From Pelomonas aquatica (GTDB lineage: Bacteria > Pseudomonadota > Gammaproteobacteria > Burkholderiales > Burkholderiaceae_C): DNA of 64,000 bases. The DNA lies in contig NZ_JAPPUW010000013.1 of assembly GCF_026712205.1 (NCBI RefSeq), positions 1 through 64,000 of the forward strand, read 5' to 3'. The translations under genes and the position numbers were made by a program. Numbering within the stretch: the stretch's first letter is position 1; each line of letters begins with the position of its first letter. Shown in pieces: positions 28,649 to 39,222 of the stretch. The notes under the pieces are model-generated. The model searched no databases and was not told the origin of the DNA. It saw only the letters and a program-made list of their open reading frames with translations.

Positions 28649-29619
28649 TTCCCGTCCAACCTCGCTTGCGAAAGCAGCCACAGGCACAGCTGCGGGTAGG
28701 CTATGCCGACGGCCTTGGCGGCCTTGGGCACGAGGGAGTGCGAGGTCATGCCCGGGCTGGTGTTCATCTCCAGCAGGAAGGGCTTCATGTCGCCCTGGCG
28801 CAGCATCAGGTCGGCACGGCCCCAGCCGCGGCAGCCGAGCAGCCGGTAGGCCTGGAGCACGAGCTGCCGGATCTCGGCCTCGAGCGCGGCCGGCAGCGTG
28901 CCGAACAGGTATTGCGTCGTGTCGGTGTGGTATTTGTTCTCGAAGTCGTAGTTGCCCGCCTCGGCGCGGATCTCGACGACCGGCAGCGCCACCGCGCCAT
29001 CGCCCTGCCCCAGCACGGCGCAGGTGACTTCGGGGCCTTCGATGCACTGCTCGAATAGCAATTCGTCGTCGAATCCTAGCGCCAGCTCGACCGCGCCCTG
29101 CATGTCGGAATAGCCGGCCGCCTTGGTGATGCCGATGCTGCTGCCCTCGTGCGGCGGCTTGACGATGACCGGCAGGCCGAGCTCGTCGGGAATCGTGCGG
29201 ATGCGCTCGCGGGTCAGCTCGGCGCGCGTCAGCGCCAGGTATTGCGGCGTCGGCAGGCCCTCGGCGGCCCAGACGCGCTTGGTCATCGTCTTGTCCATCG
29301 CCACGCCGGAGGCCGTCACGCCCGAGCCGGTGTAGGGGATGCCCAGCCATTCGAGGGCGCCCTGCAGCGTGCCGTCCTCGCCGCCGCGGCCGTGCAGCGC
29401 GATGAAGGCGCGTGCGAAGCCTTCATCCTTCAGCGCCTGCAGCGGGCGCTCGGCGGGGTCGAAGGCGTGGGCATCGACGCCGCTGGCGCGCAGCGCGTCG
29501 AGCACGCCGGCCCCGCTCATCAGCGACACGGGGCGCTCGGCGCTCGTGCCGCCGAACAGCACGGCGACCTTGCCGAACGACTTGGCGTCGATGTTCAGGT
29601 CGATAGGCGTCTTCATCAT
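28645..29619 (-). CDS. ddl: D-alanine--D-alanine ligase
   Basis: Ddl joins two D-alanines for the muramyl pentapeptide. The 324-residue ATP-grasp enzyme shows [19 protein letters not shown] at the N terminus, [20 protein letters not shown], the substrate block [34 protein letters not shown], and the metal/ATP block [10 protein letters not shown]...[15 protein letters not shown]. All are complete. The ATG at 29619 overlaps the murC stop (ATGATG). It corresponds to the DdlB position of the E. coli dcw cluster. Confidence 0.97.
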   Translation of the reverse strand: MMKTPIDLNIDAKSFGKVAVLFGGTSAERPVSLMSGAGVLDALRASGVDAHAFDPAERPLQALKDEGFARAFIALHGRGGEDGTLQGALEWLGIPYTGSGVTASGVAMDKTMTKRVWAAEGLPTPQYLALTRAELTRERIRTIPDELGLPVIVKPPHEGSSIGITKAAGYSDMQGAVELALGFDDELLFEQCIEGPEVTCAVLGQGDGAVALPVVEIRAEAGNYDFENKYHTDTTQYLFGTLPAALEAEIRQLVLQAYRLLGCRGWGRADLMLRQGDMKPFLLEMNTSPGMTSHSLVPKAAKAVGIAYPQLCLWLLSQARLDGK

Positions 29620-31085
29620 GCCGACGCTCCTTGCGAAAAATATTGGGCGACGAGGCGCGGCAGCGCGCTCATCGAACCGGCGCCCATGCCGATGACGACG
29701 TCGCCGTCGCGGGTCAGCGCGGCCAGCGCGGCCGGCATGTCGGCCACCGCCGCGACGAAGTGCCGCGTGCCGACGGCATCGGCCAGCGCCTGGCCGGTCG
29801 CGCCGGCAATGGGCGCCTCGCCGGCCGAGTACACCTCGGTCAGCAGCACGACATCGGCGCCCTGCATCACGCGCACGAAGTCGGCGAAGCAGTCGCGCGT
29901 GCGGGTGTAGCGGTGCGGCTGGAAGGCCAGCACGAGGCGGCGGCCCGGATAGGCGCCGCGCGCGGCGGACAGCACGGCGGCCATCTCGACCGGGTGGTGG
30001 CCGTAGTCGTCGATCAGCGCGAAGCGGCCACCATCGGCGGCCGGCCATTGGCCGTGCTTCTCGAAGCGGCGGCCCACGCCGGAGAAGCCGGCCAGCGCCT
30101 TCAGGATGTCGGCATCGGCGCAGCCCAGCTCGGTCGCGATCGCGATGGCGGCCAGCGCGTTGCGCACGTTGTGCTCGCCGGCCAGGTTGAGCAGCACGTC
30201 GATGTCGGCCTGGCCTTCGCGCCGGCAGGTGAAGCGCATCTGCGCGCCGGCCAGCGCCTGCACGTTGACGGCGCGCACGCTGACGCCTGCGGACAGCCCG
30301 TAGCTGACGACCGGCCGCTCGATGCGGCCGAGGATGGCCCGCACGCCGGCATCATCCGCGCAGACCACGGCCGCGCCGTAGAAGGGCATGCGGTGCAGGA
30401 ACTCGATGAAGGCCTCGTGCAGCTTCTCGACCAAGTGCCCATAGGTGTCCATGTGGTCCTCGTCGATGTTGGTGACGACGGACAGCACGGGGCTGAGCTT
30501 CAGGAAGGAGGCGTCGCTCTCGTCCGCCTCGACGACGATGAACTCGCCGCGGCCCAGGCGCGCGTTGGCGCCGGCCGCCGGCAAGGCGCCGGGCCGCCCC
30601 AAGCCTTGCCCGCCCCCGTGGGGGGCAGCCTGCGTATCCGCAGGCGTGGGGGCTCCGTACAGTTTGCCGCCGATGACGAAGGTCGGGTCCAGGCCGGCCT
30701 CGACGAGGATGGCCGTGACCAGCGAGGTCGTCGTCGTCTTGCCATGCGTGCCGGCGATCGCGATGCCGCGGCGCAGCCGCATCAGCTCGGCCAGCATGAC
30801 GGCGCGCGGCACGACCGGCACCTGGCGCGCGCGCGCGGCGACGACCTCGGGGTTGTCGGCCGCGACGGCGGTGCTGGTGACCAGGGCCTGGGCGTCGCCG
30901 ATATTGGGCGCCGCATGGCCGATCTCGACGCGCAGGCCGAGGGCGCGCAGCCTCTCGGTCGTCGCGCTCTCGACCGCGTCCGAGCCGCTGACCGCGAAGC
31001 CCAGGTTGTGCAGGATCTCGGCGATGCCGCTCATGCCGGCGCCGCCGATGCCGACAAAGTGCAAACGCTGTACGGCGTGCTTCAC
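29616..31085 (-). CDS. murC: UDP-N-acetylmuramate--L-alanine ligase MurC, with a 27-residue insert
   Basis: MurC adds L-alanine to UDP-MurNAc. Family motifs are [17 protein letters not shown] (9-25), the ATP loop [10 protein letters not shown] (111-120), [22 protein letters not shown] and FQPHRYTRT. The protein has 489 residues, longer than typical betaproteobacterial MurC. The excess is an in-frame insert, about Tyr143 to Pro169, between FVIGGKL and AAGANARLG, two blocks normally adjacent. The inserted DNA (30579-30659) is made of hairpins and shares a 20-base core with a dispersed repeat. All catalytic motifs are intact, so the enzyme is probably active, with the insert exposed as a Gly/Pro/Ala-rich loop. 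Confidence 0.95.
   Translation of the reverse strand: MKHAVQRLHFVGIGGAGMSGIAEILHNLGFAVSGSDAVESATTERLRALGLRVEIGHAAPNIGDAQALVTSTAVAADNPEVVAARARQVPVVPRAVMLAELMRLRRGIAIAGTHGKTTTTSLVTAILVEAGLDPTFVIGGKLYGAPTPADTQAAPHGGGQGLGRPGALPAAGANARLGRGEFIVVEADESDASFLKLSPVLSVVTNIDEDHMDTYGHLVEKLHEAFIEFLHRMPFYGAAVVCADDAGVRAILGRIERPVVSYGLSAGVSVRAVNVQALAGAQMRFTCRREGQADIDVLLNLAGEHNVRNALAAIAIATELGCADADILKALAGFSGVGRRFEKHGQWPAADGGRFALIDDYGHHPVEMAAVLSAARGAYPGRRLVLAFQPHRYTRTRDCFADFVRVMQGADVVLLTEVYSAGEAPIAGATGQALADAVGTRHFVAAVADMPAALAALTRDGDVVIGMGAGSMSALPRLVAQYFSQGASA
30579..30659 (-). repeat. Repeat-derived insertion inside murC
   Basis: These 81 bases encode a low-complexity loop. On the minus strand they contain GCCTGCG-GATA-CGCAGGC, GCCCCC-CAC-GGGGGC and GGCAAGG...CCTTGCC pairings. 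Bases 30586-30605 equal 4369-4388 exactly. The length is a multiple of three and contains no stop codon in the murC frame. Confidence 0.72.
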
Positions 31086-32158
31086 TTCAACATTCCTTCG
31101 ATCTCATCGGCCACGCGCGCGGCGGCGCGCGGCCGGGCCAGCGAGCGAGCCTTCTCGCCCATCGCGAGCAGGGCCGCGCGGTCCAGGCCGGCCAGCAGCT
31201 CGTGCAGTTTCTCGGGCGTCAGCTCGGTCTGCGGCAGGTGGATGGCCGCGCCGTGCTGGGCCATGAAGATGGCGTTGTCGCGCTGGTGCGAGGTCGTGCT
31301 GACGACCAGCGGCACCAGCACCGCCGCGCAGCCGGCCGCGCACAGCTCGCTGACCGTGATGGCGCCGGCACGGCAGACGACGACGTCGGCCCAGGCCAGC
31401 GCCGCGGCCATGTCGTCGATGAAGGGCCTCACCTCGGCCGTCAGGCCGGCGTCGGTGTAGGCCTGCCAGACGGCGCCGAGGTGATCCTGGCCGGACTGGT
31501 GCAGCACCTGCGGGCGCTCTCCTTCAGGCCACAGCGCGAGCGCCTGCGGCAGCGTCTGGTTCAGCGCGCGCGCGCCGAGCGAGCCGCCCAGCACCAGCAG
31601 GCGCAGCGGGCCGATGCGATTGGCCATGCGCTCGGAAGGCAGAGGCAGCGCCTCGATCTCGGCGCGCACCGGATTGCCGCTGACGACGGCGCCGCGCGTC
31701 GAGGCCGCCGCCGCACCGTCGAAGCCGAATGCGATCCGGCGCGCAAAAGGTTTCAGCGCGGCATTGCTCTTCAGCATGGCCGCGTCGCCATTGACCAGCA
31801 TCAGCGGCCGGCCGCTGAAGGCCGCCGCCAGGCCGGCGGGCACGCAGACATAGCCGCCCATGCCCAGCACCGCCGTCGCATGGCGCTGCTGGTAGACGCT
31901 GCGCGCCCGGCCCAGCGCCTTGAAGAAGCCGACGACGCCGCGCAGCATGTGGCCGAGGCCCTTGCCGCGCAGGCCGGCGAAAGGCAGCGCGTCGAGCTCG
32001 ATGCCGCGTGCCGGCACCAGCCGGTTCTCCATGCCGGCCGGCGTACCGATCCACGACACGGTCCAGCCACGGCGCTGCATTTCTTCGGCCACCGCGAGGC
32101 CCGGAATGATGTGGCCGCCGGTGCCGGCGGCCATCACGACGAGGTGCTTCTCGCTCAT
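31082..32158 (-). CDS. murG: UDP-GlcNAc--lipid I N-acetylglucosaminyltransferase MurG
   Basis: MurG converts lipid I to lipid II on the inner face of the membrane. The 358-residue GT-B enzyme has the first glycine loop [18 protein letters not shown] (10-27), [13 protein letters not shown], a second glycine loop [16 protein letters not shown], and the UDP-GlcNAc site [16 protein letters not shown] followed by [13 protein letters not shown]. The start overlaps the ftsW stop as ATGA and its own stop overlaps the murC start, also as ATGA. Confidence 0.97.
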   Translation of the reverse strand: MSEKHLVVMAAGTGGHIIPGLAVAEEMQRRGWTVSWIGTPAGMENRLVPARGIELDALPFAGLRGKGLGHMLRGVVGFFKALGRARSVYQQRHATAVLGMGGYVCVPAGLAAAFSGRPLMLVNGDAAMLKSNAALKPFARRIAFGFDGAAAASTRGAVVSGNPVRAEIEALPLPSERMANRIGPLRLLVLGGSLGARALNQTLPQALALWPEGERPQVLHQSGQDHLGAVWQAYTDAGLTAEVRPFIDDMAAALAWADVVVCRAGAITVSELCAAGCAAVLVPLVVSTTSHQRDNAIFMAQHGAAIHLPQTELTPEKLHELLAGLDRAALLAMGEKARSLARPRAAARVADEIEGMLK

Positions 32159-33408
32159 GAACGCCCTCCACGCATCATCTGCCGGTTCTCCAGGTCAATC
32201 CGAAGCACGACCGCCAGCGCCACGCAGTTCATCAGGATCGCCGACCCGCCAAAGCTCATCAGCGGCAGCGTCAGTCCCTTGGTCGGCAGCGCGCCCAGGT
32301 TCACGCCCATGTTGATGAAGGCCTGGCCGCCCATCCAGATGCCGATGCCCTGCGCGTAGAGGCCGGCGAACACGCGGTCCAGCGCGATGGCCTGGCGGCC
32401 GATCAGGAAGCAGCGGCGGGTCAGCCAGAAGAAGGCGAGGATGACGACGGCCACGCCGGCAAAGCCCAGTTCCTCGCCGATGACGGCGAGCAGAAAGTCG
32501 GTGTGCGCCTCGGGCAGGTAGTGCAGCTTCTCGACGCTGCCACCCAGGCCCTGGCCGAACCACTCGCCGCGGCCGAAGGCGATGAGGCTGTGCGTCAGCT
32601 GGTAGGCCTTGCCCTGGGCGTATTTGTCGTCCCAGGGGTTGAGGTAGGCAAAGATGCGCTCGCGGCGGAAGTCGCTCAGCGTGATCATCAGCGTGAAGGC
32701 GCCCAGCAGCACCGCGACGATCAGGAAGAACATGCGGCCGTTGACGCCGCCAAGAAAGAGGATGCCCATGGCGATCGCCGCGATGACCATGAAGGCGCCC
32801 ATGTCCGGCTCGGCCAGCAGCAGCAGGCCCACGAAGGCCAGCGAGATGGCCATCGGCGTGACGGCCTGGAAGAAGTTCTCCCGCGCGTCCATCTTGCGCA
32901 TCATGTAGTTGGCCGCGTACAGCGCGATGCCGAACTTGGCCAGCTCCGACGGCTGGAAGTTCATGACGCCGAGCGGGATCCAGCGGCGCGCGCCGTAGAC
33001 GACCTTGCCGAGGCCCGGGATCAGCACGGCCACGAGCAGCACCAGCGCCGCGACGAAGACCCAGGGCGCCCAGCGTTCCCAGACCGAGACGGGGATCTGC
33101 ACGGTGACGAGGCCGGCAACGAGGCCGAAGCCGATGGCCACCATATGGCGCGTCAGGAAATGGGTCGGCAGGTATTTGGCGAAGCGCGGGTTGTCCGGCA
33201 TCGCGATGGAGGCCGAATAGACCATCAGCAGGCCGAAGGCCATCAGCGCGAGCACGACCCAGACCAGCGTGATGTCGAAGCCCTGCAGCTGCGTCGGCCG
33301 GCCGGCGGAGGTGGACACCCAGTCGCGCACCGGCACCGCGGCCTCGGCCGCCTCGTCGCCGCCGCCGCGCTTCCACAGGCCTTGCAGGCGTTGGGCGAAG
33401 GCGTTCAC
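32155..33408 (-). CDS. ftsW: Septal peptidoglycan polymerase FtsW
   Basis: FtsW is the SEDS-family glycosyltransferase that polymerises lipid II at the septum together with FtsI. It has 417 residues and about ten membrane helices. SEDS motifs seen are [36 protein letters not shown] (with the essential aspartate), [20 protein letters not shown], and [19 protein letters not shown] near the C terminus. I start it at GTG 33408, which overlaps the murD stop as GTGA. An N-terminal cytoplasmic stretch of about 45 residues precedes the first helix. Confidence 0.96.
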   Translation of the reverse strand: MNAFAQRLQGLWKRGGGDEAAEAAVPVRDWVSTSAGRPTQLQGFDITLVWVVLALMAFGLLMVYSASIAMPDNPRFAKYLPTHFLTRHMVAIGFGLVAGLVTVQIPVSVWERWAPWVFVAALVLLVAVLIPGLGKVVYGARRWIPLGVMNFQPSELAKFGIALYAANYMMRKMDARENFFQAVTPMAISLAFVGLLLLAEPDMGAFMVIAAIAMGILFLGGVNGRMFFLIVAVLLGAFTLMITLSDFRRERIFAYLNPWDDKYAQGKAYQLTHSLIAFGRGEWFGQGLGGSVEKLHYLPEAHTDFLLAVIGEELGFAGVAVVILAFFWLTRRCFLIGRQAIALDRVFAGLYAQGIGIWMGGQAFINMGVNLGALPTKGLTLPLMSFGGSAILMNCVALAVVLRIDLENRQMMRGGRS

Positions 33409-35078
33409 AGCGCCACCCCGCGTTCGTCGGCGAGCCGCTGCACCGTCGCGACGAAGACCTCGGCGCGGTGGGCGTAGTTCCTGAACATGTCCAGGCTGGC
33501 GCAGGCCGGCGACAGCAGCACGCTGTCGCCGCCCTGGGCCCGGGCCAGGCACCAGGCGGTGGCGGCTTCCAGCGTGTCGTGGCGCTGCAGGGGTACGCCG
33601 GTGTCGGCCAGCGCCGCCTCGATCTGCGGCGCATCGCGGCCGATCAGCGCGACGGCGCGGGCATGGCGGGCGACGCCTTCGGCCAGCGGCGCGAAGTCCT
33701 GGCCCTTGCCGTCGCCGCCGAGGATCAGCACCAGCCTGGCCGGCGCGCGGTAGGCGCCCAGGCCCGAGATCGCGGCGACCGTGGCGCCGACATTGGTGCC
33801 CTTGCTGTCGTCGTAGAACTCGACGCCGGCTATGCTGCCCACGGGCTCCACGCGGTGCGGCTCGCCGCGGTAGTCGCGCAGGCCGTGCAGCATGGGCGCG
33901 AGCTCGCAGCCGGCGGCCGTGGCCAGCGCCAGCGCCGCCAGCGCATTGGCCGCGTTGTGGCGGCCGCGCACGCGCAGCGCGTCGGCGGGCATCAGGCGCT
34001 GGATGACCAGGGGCTCGTCTTCGGCGCCCTTGCGCTTCTTGATCGTCGGGTCCAGTTCGCGGGCGCGCACCAGCCAGGCCAGGCCGCCCTCATCCGTGAG
34101 GCCGAAGTCGCCCGGCGCCTTCGGAGGATTGAGGCCGAAGCGCACGACATGGCGCGACACCGTGCGGCCGGGCTTGCCGCGCGTGCCCTTCACGAACACG
34201 GGCTGCGGCACCAGGCCCTCCACTTCGGCGTCGTCGCGGTTGGCGACGATGACAGCCTCGCGGCCGAAGATGCGCGCCTTCGCGCGGCCGTAGGCGGCCA
34301 TGTCGCCGTGCCAGTCGAGATGGTCCTGCGTCAGGTTCAGCACGGCGCCGGCCGTCGGCTCGAAGCCGGCGACGTTGTCGAGCTGGAAGCTGGAGAGTTC
34401 GAGCACCCAGACCTCGGGCAACGTCTCGAAGACCGGGCCGCGCGGCGGCGGCGGATCGATCGGCAGCGGCGCGTCCTCGTCGGGCAGCGCGGCCGCAACT
34501 TCTTCACCGGCCTCGTCTTCGGCAGGCTCGTCTTCAACCACTTCGGCGACGACCTCGACGGGCGTCGGATCGGGCTCCTTGTCCAGCGCCTCGGTCAGCG
34601 TGTCGAGCAGCGTCGGGCCGATATTGCCGGCGATGGCCACGCGCTTGCCTGCGCGCTCGACCAGCAGGCCGGTCATGCAGGTCGTCGTCGTCTTGCCGTT
34701 GGTGCCGGTGATGGCCAGCACCGCGGGCGCATAGCCGTGCTGGGCCTTCAGTGCGGCCAACGCGTCGGCGAACAGGTCCAGCTCGCCGCGCACGGCGGGG
34801 CCGTGCTCGTAGACGGCCTTGAGCCGCCCATCCAGCGGCGCCAGGCCGGGGCTCTTCAGCACGGCGTTGAAACCTGCCACGGCCTCGGCCGTCAGCTCGC
34901 CGGTGATGAAGGCCGCCGTGTCGCCCAGCGCGCCCAGCTGCGGCGGCTGCGCGCGCGAGTCCCACACGGTGACCCGCGCACCGAAGCGCGCGCACCAGCG
35001 CGCCATCGCGAGACCGGAGTCCCCGAGGCCCAGCACGAGCACGCGCTGACCGACAAAAGACGACAGATCGAGCTTCAT
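33405..35078 (-). CDS. murD: UDP-MurNAc-L-alanine--D-glutamate ligase MurD, with acidic insert
   Basis: MurD adds D-glutamate to the muramyl peptide. It has [17 protein letters not shown], the ATP loop [12 protein letters not shown] (122-133), [38 protein letters not shown] and [11 protein letters not shown]. At 557 residues it is about 60-100 longer than most. Two insertions explain this: an acidic, proline-rich stretch at about 167-217 ([16 protein letters not shown], then [11 protein letters not shown]) before the SSFQL block, and a basic stretch around [13 protein letters not shown] in the central domain. The motifs around them are intact. GGAGG precedes the ATG at 35078; the upstream frame contains a repeat element and is not coding. 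Confidence 0.95.
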   Translation of the reverse strand: MKLDLSSFVGQRVLVLGLGDSGLAMARWCARFGARVTVWDSRAQPPQLGALGDTAAFITGELTAEAVAGFNAVLKSPGLAPLDGRLKAVYEHGPAVRGELDLFADALAALKAQHGYAPAVLAITGTNGKTTTTCMTGLLVERAGKRVAIAGNIGPTLLDTLTEALDKEPDPTPVEVVAEVVEDEPAEDEAGEEVAAALPDEDAPLPIDPPPPRGPVFETLPEVWVLELSSFQLDNVAGFEPTAGAVLNLTQDHLDWHGDMAAYGRAKARIFGREAVIVANRDDAEVEGLVPQPVFVKGTRGKPGRTVSRHVVRFGLNPPKAPGDFGLTDEGGLAWLVRARELDPTIKKRKGAEDEPLVIQRLMPADALRVRGRHNAANALAALALATAAGCELAPMLHGLRDYRGEPHRVEPVGSIAGVEFYDDSKGTNVGATVAAISGLGAYRAPARLVLILGGDGKGQDFAPLAEGVARHARAVALIGRDAPQIEAALADTGVPLQRHDTLEAATAWCLARAQGGDSVLLSPACASLDMFRNYAHRAEVFVATVQRLADERGVAL

Positions 35079-35108
35079 CAGCCAAGCCTCCGCACAAGAG
35101 TGCATGGC

Positions 35109-35193
35109 CAAGCGGCCCCGGTGGAACTGGCTTTGCCAGGCCACTCGGGGCGCCCCCTTGAGGGGGAGGCGCGAAGCGCTTCGGGGGTGGGCT
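35109..35193. repeat. Composite three-hairpin repeat between mraY and murD
   Basis: It contains a nested hairpin GCGGCCCCGGTGG...CTGGC-TTT-GCCAG...CCA...CGGGGCGC (35112-35152). Next come GCCCCC-TTGA-GGGGG (35152-35166) and the palindrome CGAAGCGCTTCG followed by GGGGGTGGGC (about 35172-35193). It fills the only large gap in the mur/fts run and ends at the mraY stop codon. The unit resembles REP-like sequences common between genes of Burkholderiales, from general knowledge. Confidence 0.7.
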
Positions 35194-36372
35194 TCATCGC
35201 AGCTTCAGGCTGGCCAGGCCGATCAGGCACAGCAGCATCGTGATGATCCAGAAGCGGATGACGACCTGCGTCTCCTTCCAGCCGCCCTTTTCGAAGTGGT
35301 GGTGCAGCGGCGCCATGCGGAAGATGCGTCGGCCGGTGCCGAACTTCTTCTTCGTGAACTTGAACCAGCTGACCTGGATCATCACGCTCAGCACCTCGGC
35401 GACGAAGATGCCGCCCATGATGCCGAGCAGGATCTCCTGGCGCGTGATGACGGCCAGCGTGCCCAGGCCGCCGCCCAGCGCCAGCGCGCCGACGTCGCCC
35501 ATGAAGACCTGGGCCGGGTGGGCGTTGAACCACAGGAAGGCCAGGCCCGCGCCGGCCATCGCGGCGCAGAAGATCAGCAGCTCGCCCGACCCCGGGATGT
35601 AGGGCAGCAAAAGGTATTTGGAGAACACCGACGAGCCCGTCAGGTAGGCGAACAGGCCCAGGGCCGAGCCCACCATCACGACCGGCATGATGGCCAGGCC
35701 GTCCAGGCCGTCGGTGAAGTTCACCGCATTGCTGGTGCCGACGATGACGAAGAAGGCCAGCGCGACGAAGCCCCAGACGCCCAGCGGCATGGAGATGGTC
35801 TTGAAGAAGGGGATCAGCAGGTCGGCCTTGGGCGGCAGCTCGGTCGAGAAGCCGCTGGACACCCAGCGGATGAAGAGCTGCACGACGCCGAGGAAGCTCG
35901 TCTCCGACACGCTGAACGCCAGGTAGATCGCCGCGAACAGGCCGATCAGCGACTGCCACAGGAATTTCTCGCGGCTGGCCATGCCCTCGGGGTTCTTGTC
36001 GACGACCTTGCGCCAGTCGTCCACCCAGCCGATGGCGCCGAAGCCCATGGTCACCAGCATGACGACCCAGACGAAGCGGTTGCTCCAGTCGAACCACAGC
36101 AGCGTCGACACGCCGATGCCGATGAGCACGAGCACGCCGCCCATCGTCGGCGTGCCGGTCTTGGCCAGGTGGGCCTGCACGCCGTAGGCGCGCACGGGCT
36201 GGCCGATCTTCATCTCGGTCAGGCGGCGGATGACCCAGGGCCCGAAGGCCAGGCCGATCAGCAGCGCCGTCATCGCGGCCATCACCGCGCGGAAGGTGAT
36301 GTACTGGAAGACGCGCAGAAAGCCCAGGTCGGGGTAGAGGCCCTGCAGCCACTGGGCCAGGCTAAGCAGCAT
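35194..36372 (-). CDS. mraY: Phospho-N-acetylmuramoyl-pentapeptide transferase MraY
   Basis: MraY makes lipid I from UDP-MurNAc-pentapeptide and undecaprenyl phosphate. It has 392 residues and ten membrane helices. Catalytic blocks are [30 protein letters not shown] (aspartate pair), [30 protein letters not shown], and the histidine-rich [16 protein letters not shown] near the C terminus. The start overlaps the murF 3' end by 11 bases. The stop abuts the composite repeat. Confidence 0.97.
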   Translation of the reverse strand: MLLSLAQWLQGLYPDLGFLRVFQYITFRAVMAAMTALLIGLAFGPWVIRRLTEMKIGQPVRAYGVQAHLAKTGTPTMGGVLVLIGIGVSTLLWFDWSNRFVWVVMLVTMGFGAIGWVDDWRKVVDKNPEGMASREKFLWQSLIGLFAAIYLAFSVSETSFLGVVQLFIRWVSSGFSTELPPKADLLIPFFKTISMPLGVWGFVALAFFVIVGTSNAVNFTDGLDGLAIMPVVMVGSALGLFAYLTGSSVFSKYLLLPYIPGSGELLIFCAAMAGAGLAFLWFNAHPAQVFMGDVGALALGGGLGTLAVITRQEILLGIMGGIFVAEVLSVMIQVSWFKFTKKKFGTGRRIFRMAPLHHHFEKGGWKETQVVIRFWIITMLLCLIGLASLKLR

Positions 36373-37759
36373 GCGTGTCTCCAGGAGGGGTTTGCAGGGC
36401 GGAGACCACTTGTTCCATCTTCATGAAGCGCGAGCCCTTGACCAGGGTCTGGGCCGCGTCGGGTTGTTCCTTGAGGGCCGCGATCAGCGCGGCCGTGTCG
36501 TCGAAGGCGCGGGCGCGCGGGCCATAGGCCGCGGCCGCGTCGCGGGCGGCCACACCGGCCGTCCAGAAATGCGCGATGCCGCGCTCGGCCGCATAGGCCC
36601 CCACCTCGCAGTGGAAGGCCGGGCCTTCGTTGCCCACCTCGCCCATGTCGCCGAGGACGAGCCAGCTCTCGCCCGGCATGCCGGCCAGCACCTCGATGGC
36701 GGCGCGCACGCTGTCGGGGTTGGCGTTGTAGCTGTCGTCGATCAGCGTGCGGCCACGCGCATCCCGCTTCAGCTCGGAGCGGCCCTTGACGGCGCGGAAG
36801 CTCTCCAGGCCGTTGGCGATGGCCGTCAGCGGCGCGCCGGCCGCCAGCGCGCAGGCGGCGGCGGCCAGCGCATTGCGCAGGTTGTGCTCGCCGGCCATCT
36901 GCAGCGCGACCGGCACGCTGCCCGCGGGCGTGTGGATCTCCAGCGCCCAATGCGTGCCCATCCAGGCCGCATCGCCGGTCACGTCGGCCGCGCCGCGCAG
37001 CGCGAAGCTCAAGTGCGGGCGCGAACCGGCCAGTTCCAGCCAGATCGGCGCGCAGCCGTCCTCGGCGGGGAAAACGGCGCAGCCGCTGGCGGCCAGGGCC
37101 TCGATGACGGCGCCGTTCTCGCGCGCGACGGCCTCGACGGTGGCCATGAATTCCTGGTGCTCGCGCTGGGCGTTGTTGACGAGGGCGACCGTGGGCTGGG
37201 CCATCGCGGCCAGCGGCCCGATCTCGCCCGGGTGGTTCATGCCCAGCTCGACGACGGCGGCGCGGTGGCTGAGCTCGTCGTCATGGCGCAGGCGCAGCAG
37301 CGTCAGCGGCACGCCGATGTCGTTGTTGTAGTTGCCCTCGGTGGCCAGCGCCGCATCACCGACCCACGCGCGCAGGATGCTGGCGATCATCTGCGTCGTC
37401 GTCGTCTTGCCGTTGGAGCCGGTGACGGCGATGACGGGCAGCTGCTGCTGGCGGCGCCAGGCGGCGGCGAGCTGGCCCAGCGCCGCCTTGGCGTCGGGCA
37501 CCAGCAGGCCCGGCAGGCCCGCTTCGGCGAGGCCGCGTTCGGCCAGCGCGGCGACGGCACCCGAGGCCTTGGCCTGCGCGAGGAAGTCGTTCGCGTCGAA
37601 GCGCTCGCCGCGCAGCGCGACGAAGAGGTCGCCGGCGCGCAGCGTGCGCGTGTCGCTGTGCACGCGGGCGAAGCCCAAATTGCCAATGTCATCGCCGTCG
37701 CCGACCAGCGTCGAGCCGGGCAGCAGGGCCTGCGCTTCAGCCACGGTCATGAAGTTCAC
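36362..37759 (-). CDS. murF: UDP-MurNAc-tripeptide--D-alanyl-D-alanine ligase MurF
   Basis: MurF adds D-Ala-D-Ala to finish the pentapeptide. The 465-residue protein has [23 protein letters not shown], the ATP loop [55 protein letters not shown] and [11 protein letters not shown]. All are canonical. The start is either GTG 37759, which overlaps the murE stop as GTGA, or ATG 37750 three codons later. I use the GTG for consistency with ftsW and ftsQ in the same cluster. Confidence 0.96.
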   Translation of the reverse strand: MNFMTVAEAQALLPGSTLVGDGDDIGNLGFARVHSDTRTLRAGDLFVALRGERFDANDFLAQAKASGAVAALAERGLAEAGLPGLLVPDAKAALGQLAAAWRRQQQLPVIAVTGSNGKTTTTQMIASILRAWVGDAALATEGNYNNDIGVPLTLLRLRHDDELSHRAAVVELGMNHPGEIGPLAAMAQPTVALVNNAQREHQEFMATVEAVARENGAVIEALAASGCAVFPAEDGCAPIWLELAGSRPHLSFALRGAADVTGDAAWMGTHWALEIHTPAGSVPVALQMAGEHNLRNALAAAACALAAGAPLTAIANGLESFRAVKGRSELKRDARGRTLIDDSYNANPDSVRAAIEVLAGMPGESWLVLGDMGEVGNEGPAFHCEVGAYAAERGIAHFWTAGVAARDAAAAYGPRARAFDDTAALIAALKEQPDAAQTLVKGSRFMKMEQVVSALQTPPGDTHAA

Positions 37760-39222
37760 AGGCCGGCCCTCTCGAGCAAGGCCGCACGCGCCTCGGCCAC
37801 GTCGGAGAAGGGGCGGCGCACGCCGTTGACTTCCTGGTAGTCCTCGTGGCCCTTGCCGGCGATCAGCACGATGTCGTGCGCACCGGCCTCGGCGATGGCG
37901 GCACGGATGGCGGCCTCGCGGGCCTCGATGACCGCGGCCCCGGGCGCGGCGGCGGCGATGTCGGCCAGGATCCGGGCGGGCGCCTCGGTGCGTGGGTTGT
38001 CTGTCGTGATGACGACGCGGCCGGCCAGCCGCGCGGCGATGGCGCCCATCAGCGGGCGCTTGGTCGCATCGCGGTCGCCGCCGCAGCCGAACACGCAGAC
38101 CAGTTCGCCGCCACGTGCCTTCGCCAGCCCCTGCAGCGCGGACAGGGCCTTGTCCAGCGCGTCCGGCGTGTGGGCATAGTCGACGACAACCTGGGGCAGT
38201 TCGCGCCCATTGCCGACACGCTGCATGCGGCCGGGCACCGGCGTCACGAGTTCCAGCACGCGGGCCACGTCGGCCAATGCATGTCCCTGGGCGCGCAACG
38301 CGCCGGCCACGCCGAGCAGATTGGCCGCGTTGTAGTCGCCGATCAGGCCGGTCTGCACGGCAACCGCCTCCGCGCCCTCGTGCAGCATGAAGGCCAGGCC
38401 CTCGCCGGTGTAGTGCAGGCCGCGGGCCGCGAGGCGCGCGTCGCTGCGTTCGACGCCGGTGGTCCAGACGTCCAGGCCCGCCAGCTCGGCGGCCAGCGCC
38501 GCGCCCTTGGCGTCGTCGAGGTTGACGACGGCCGCGCGCAGGCCGGGGAAGCCGAACAGCGCGCGCTTGGCCGCCCAGTAGGCGTCCATGCTGCCGTGGT
38601 AGTCGAGATGGTCCTGCGTGAAGTTGGTGAACACGGCCACGCGCACGGCGCTGCCCGAGAGCCGGCCCTCGACGATGCCGATGCTGCTGGCCTCGATGGC
38701 GCAGGCGGCGAAGCCGTCGGCGCGCATGCCGGCGAAGGCGGCCTGCAGCAGCACCGGGTCGGGCGTGGTCAGGCCGTTGTAGTCGAGCCTGGGCGGCTCG
38801 CCGATGCCCAAGGTGCCGACGACGCCGCAGCGTTGCCCAAGCTGGCTGGAGGCCTGGGCGATCCACCAGGCCGACGAGGTCTTGCCATTGGTGCCGGTGA
38901 CGGCGATGACGTCCAGCGCGTCGGTGGGCTTGCCGAAGAAGGCGGCGGCGATCTCGCCGGTGCGGGCCTTGAGGCCGGGCAGCGAAGCCACGCGCGCGTC
39001 CATGAAGCCGAAGCGCTCGACGTCGTCGTCCTCGACGAGGCAGGTCGACGCGCCGGCGGCCAGCGCCGCGGCGACGAACTCGCGGCCGTCGCGCGCGTAG
39101 CCGGGCCAGGCGATGAAGGCGTCGCCGAGCCGCACCTGGCGGCTGTCGGTGCGCAGCGTGCCGGTGCACCACTCGGCGAGCCAGCGTGCGGCGGCTTCGG
39201 GGGATTTGAGTCTTGTCAGCAT
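37756..39222 (-). CDS. murE: UDP-MurNAc-L-Ala-D-Glu--meso-diaminopimelate ligase MurE
   Basis: MurE adds the third amino acid of the stem peptide. The 488-residue protein has TLRTDSRQVRLGDAFIAWPG, the ATP loop AVTGTNGKTSSAWW, TTPDPVLLQ, EASSIGIVEGRL, NFTQDHLDYHGSM, VVDYAHTPDAL and TTDNPRTEAP. The DNPR motif indicates meso-diaminopimelate as substrate, as expected for a Gram-negative. The ATG shares its A with the TGA of ftsI. Confidence 0.97.
   Translation of the reverse strand: MLTRLKSPEAAARWLAEWCTGTLRTDSRQVRLGDAFIAWPGYARDGREFVAAALAAGASTCLVEDDDVERFGFMDARVASLPGLKARTGEIAAAFFGKPTDALDVIAVTGTNGKTSSAWWIAQASSQLGQRCGVVGTLGIGEPPRLDYNGLTTPDPVLLQAAFAGMRADGFAACAIEASSIGIVEGRLSGSAVRVAVFTNFTQDHLDYHGSMDAYWAAKRALFGFPGLRAAVVNLDDAKGAALAAELAGLDVWTTGVERSDARLAARGLHYTGEGLAFMLHEGAEAVAVQTGLIGDYNAANLLGVAGALRAQGHALADVARVLELVTPVPGRMQRVGNGRELPQVVVDYAHTPDALDKALSALQGLAKARGGELVCVFGCGGDRDATKRPLMGAIAARLAGRVVITTDNPRTEAPARILADIAAAAPGAAVIEAREAAIRAAIAEAGAHDIVLIAGKGHEDYQEVNGVRRPFSDVAEARAALLERAGL

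Noticed and set aside
30579-30659. MurC insert considered as an intein or mini-domain
   Set aside because: It is only 27 residues, has no splicing motifs, and its DNA is made of hairpins shared with intergenic repeats.
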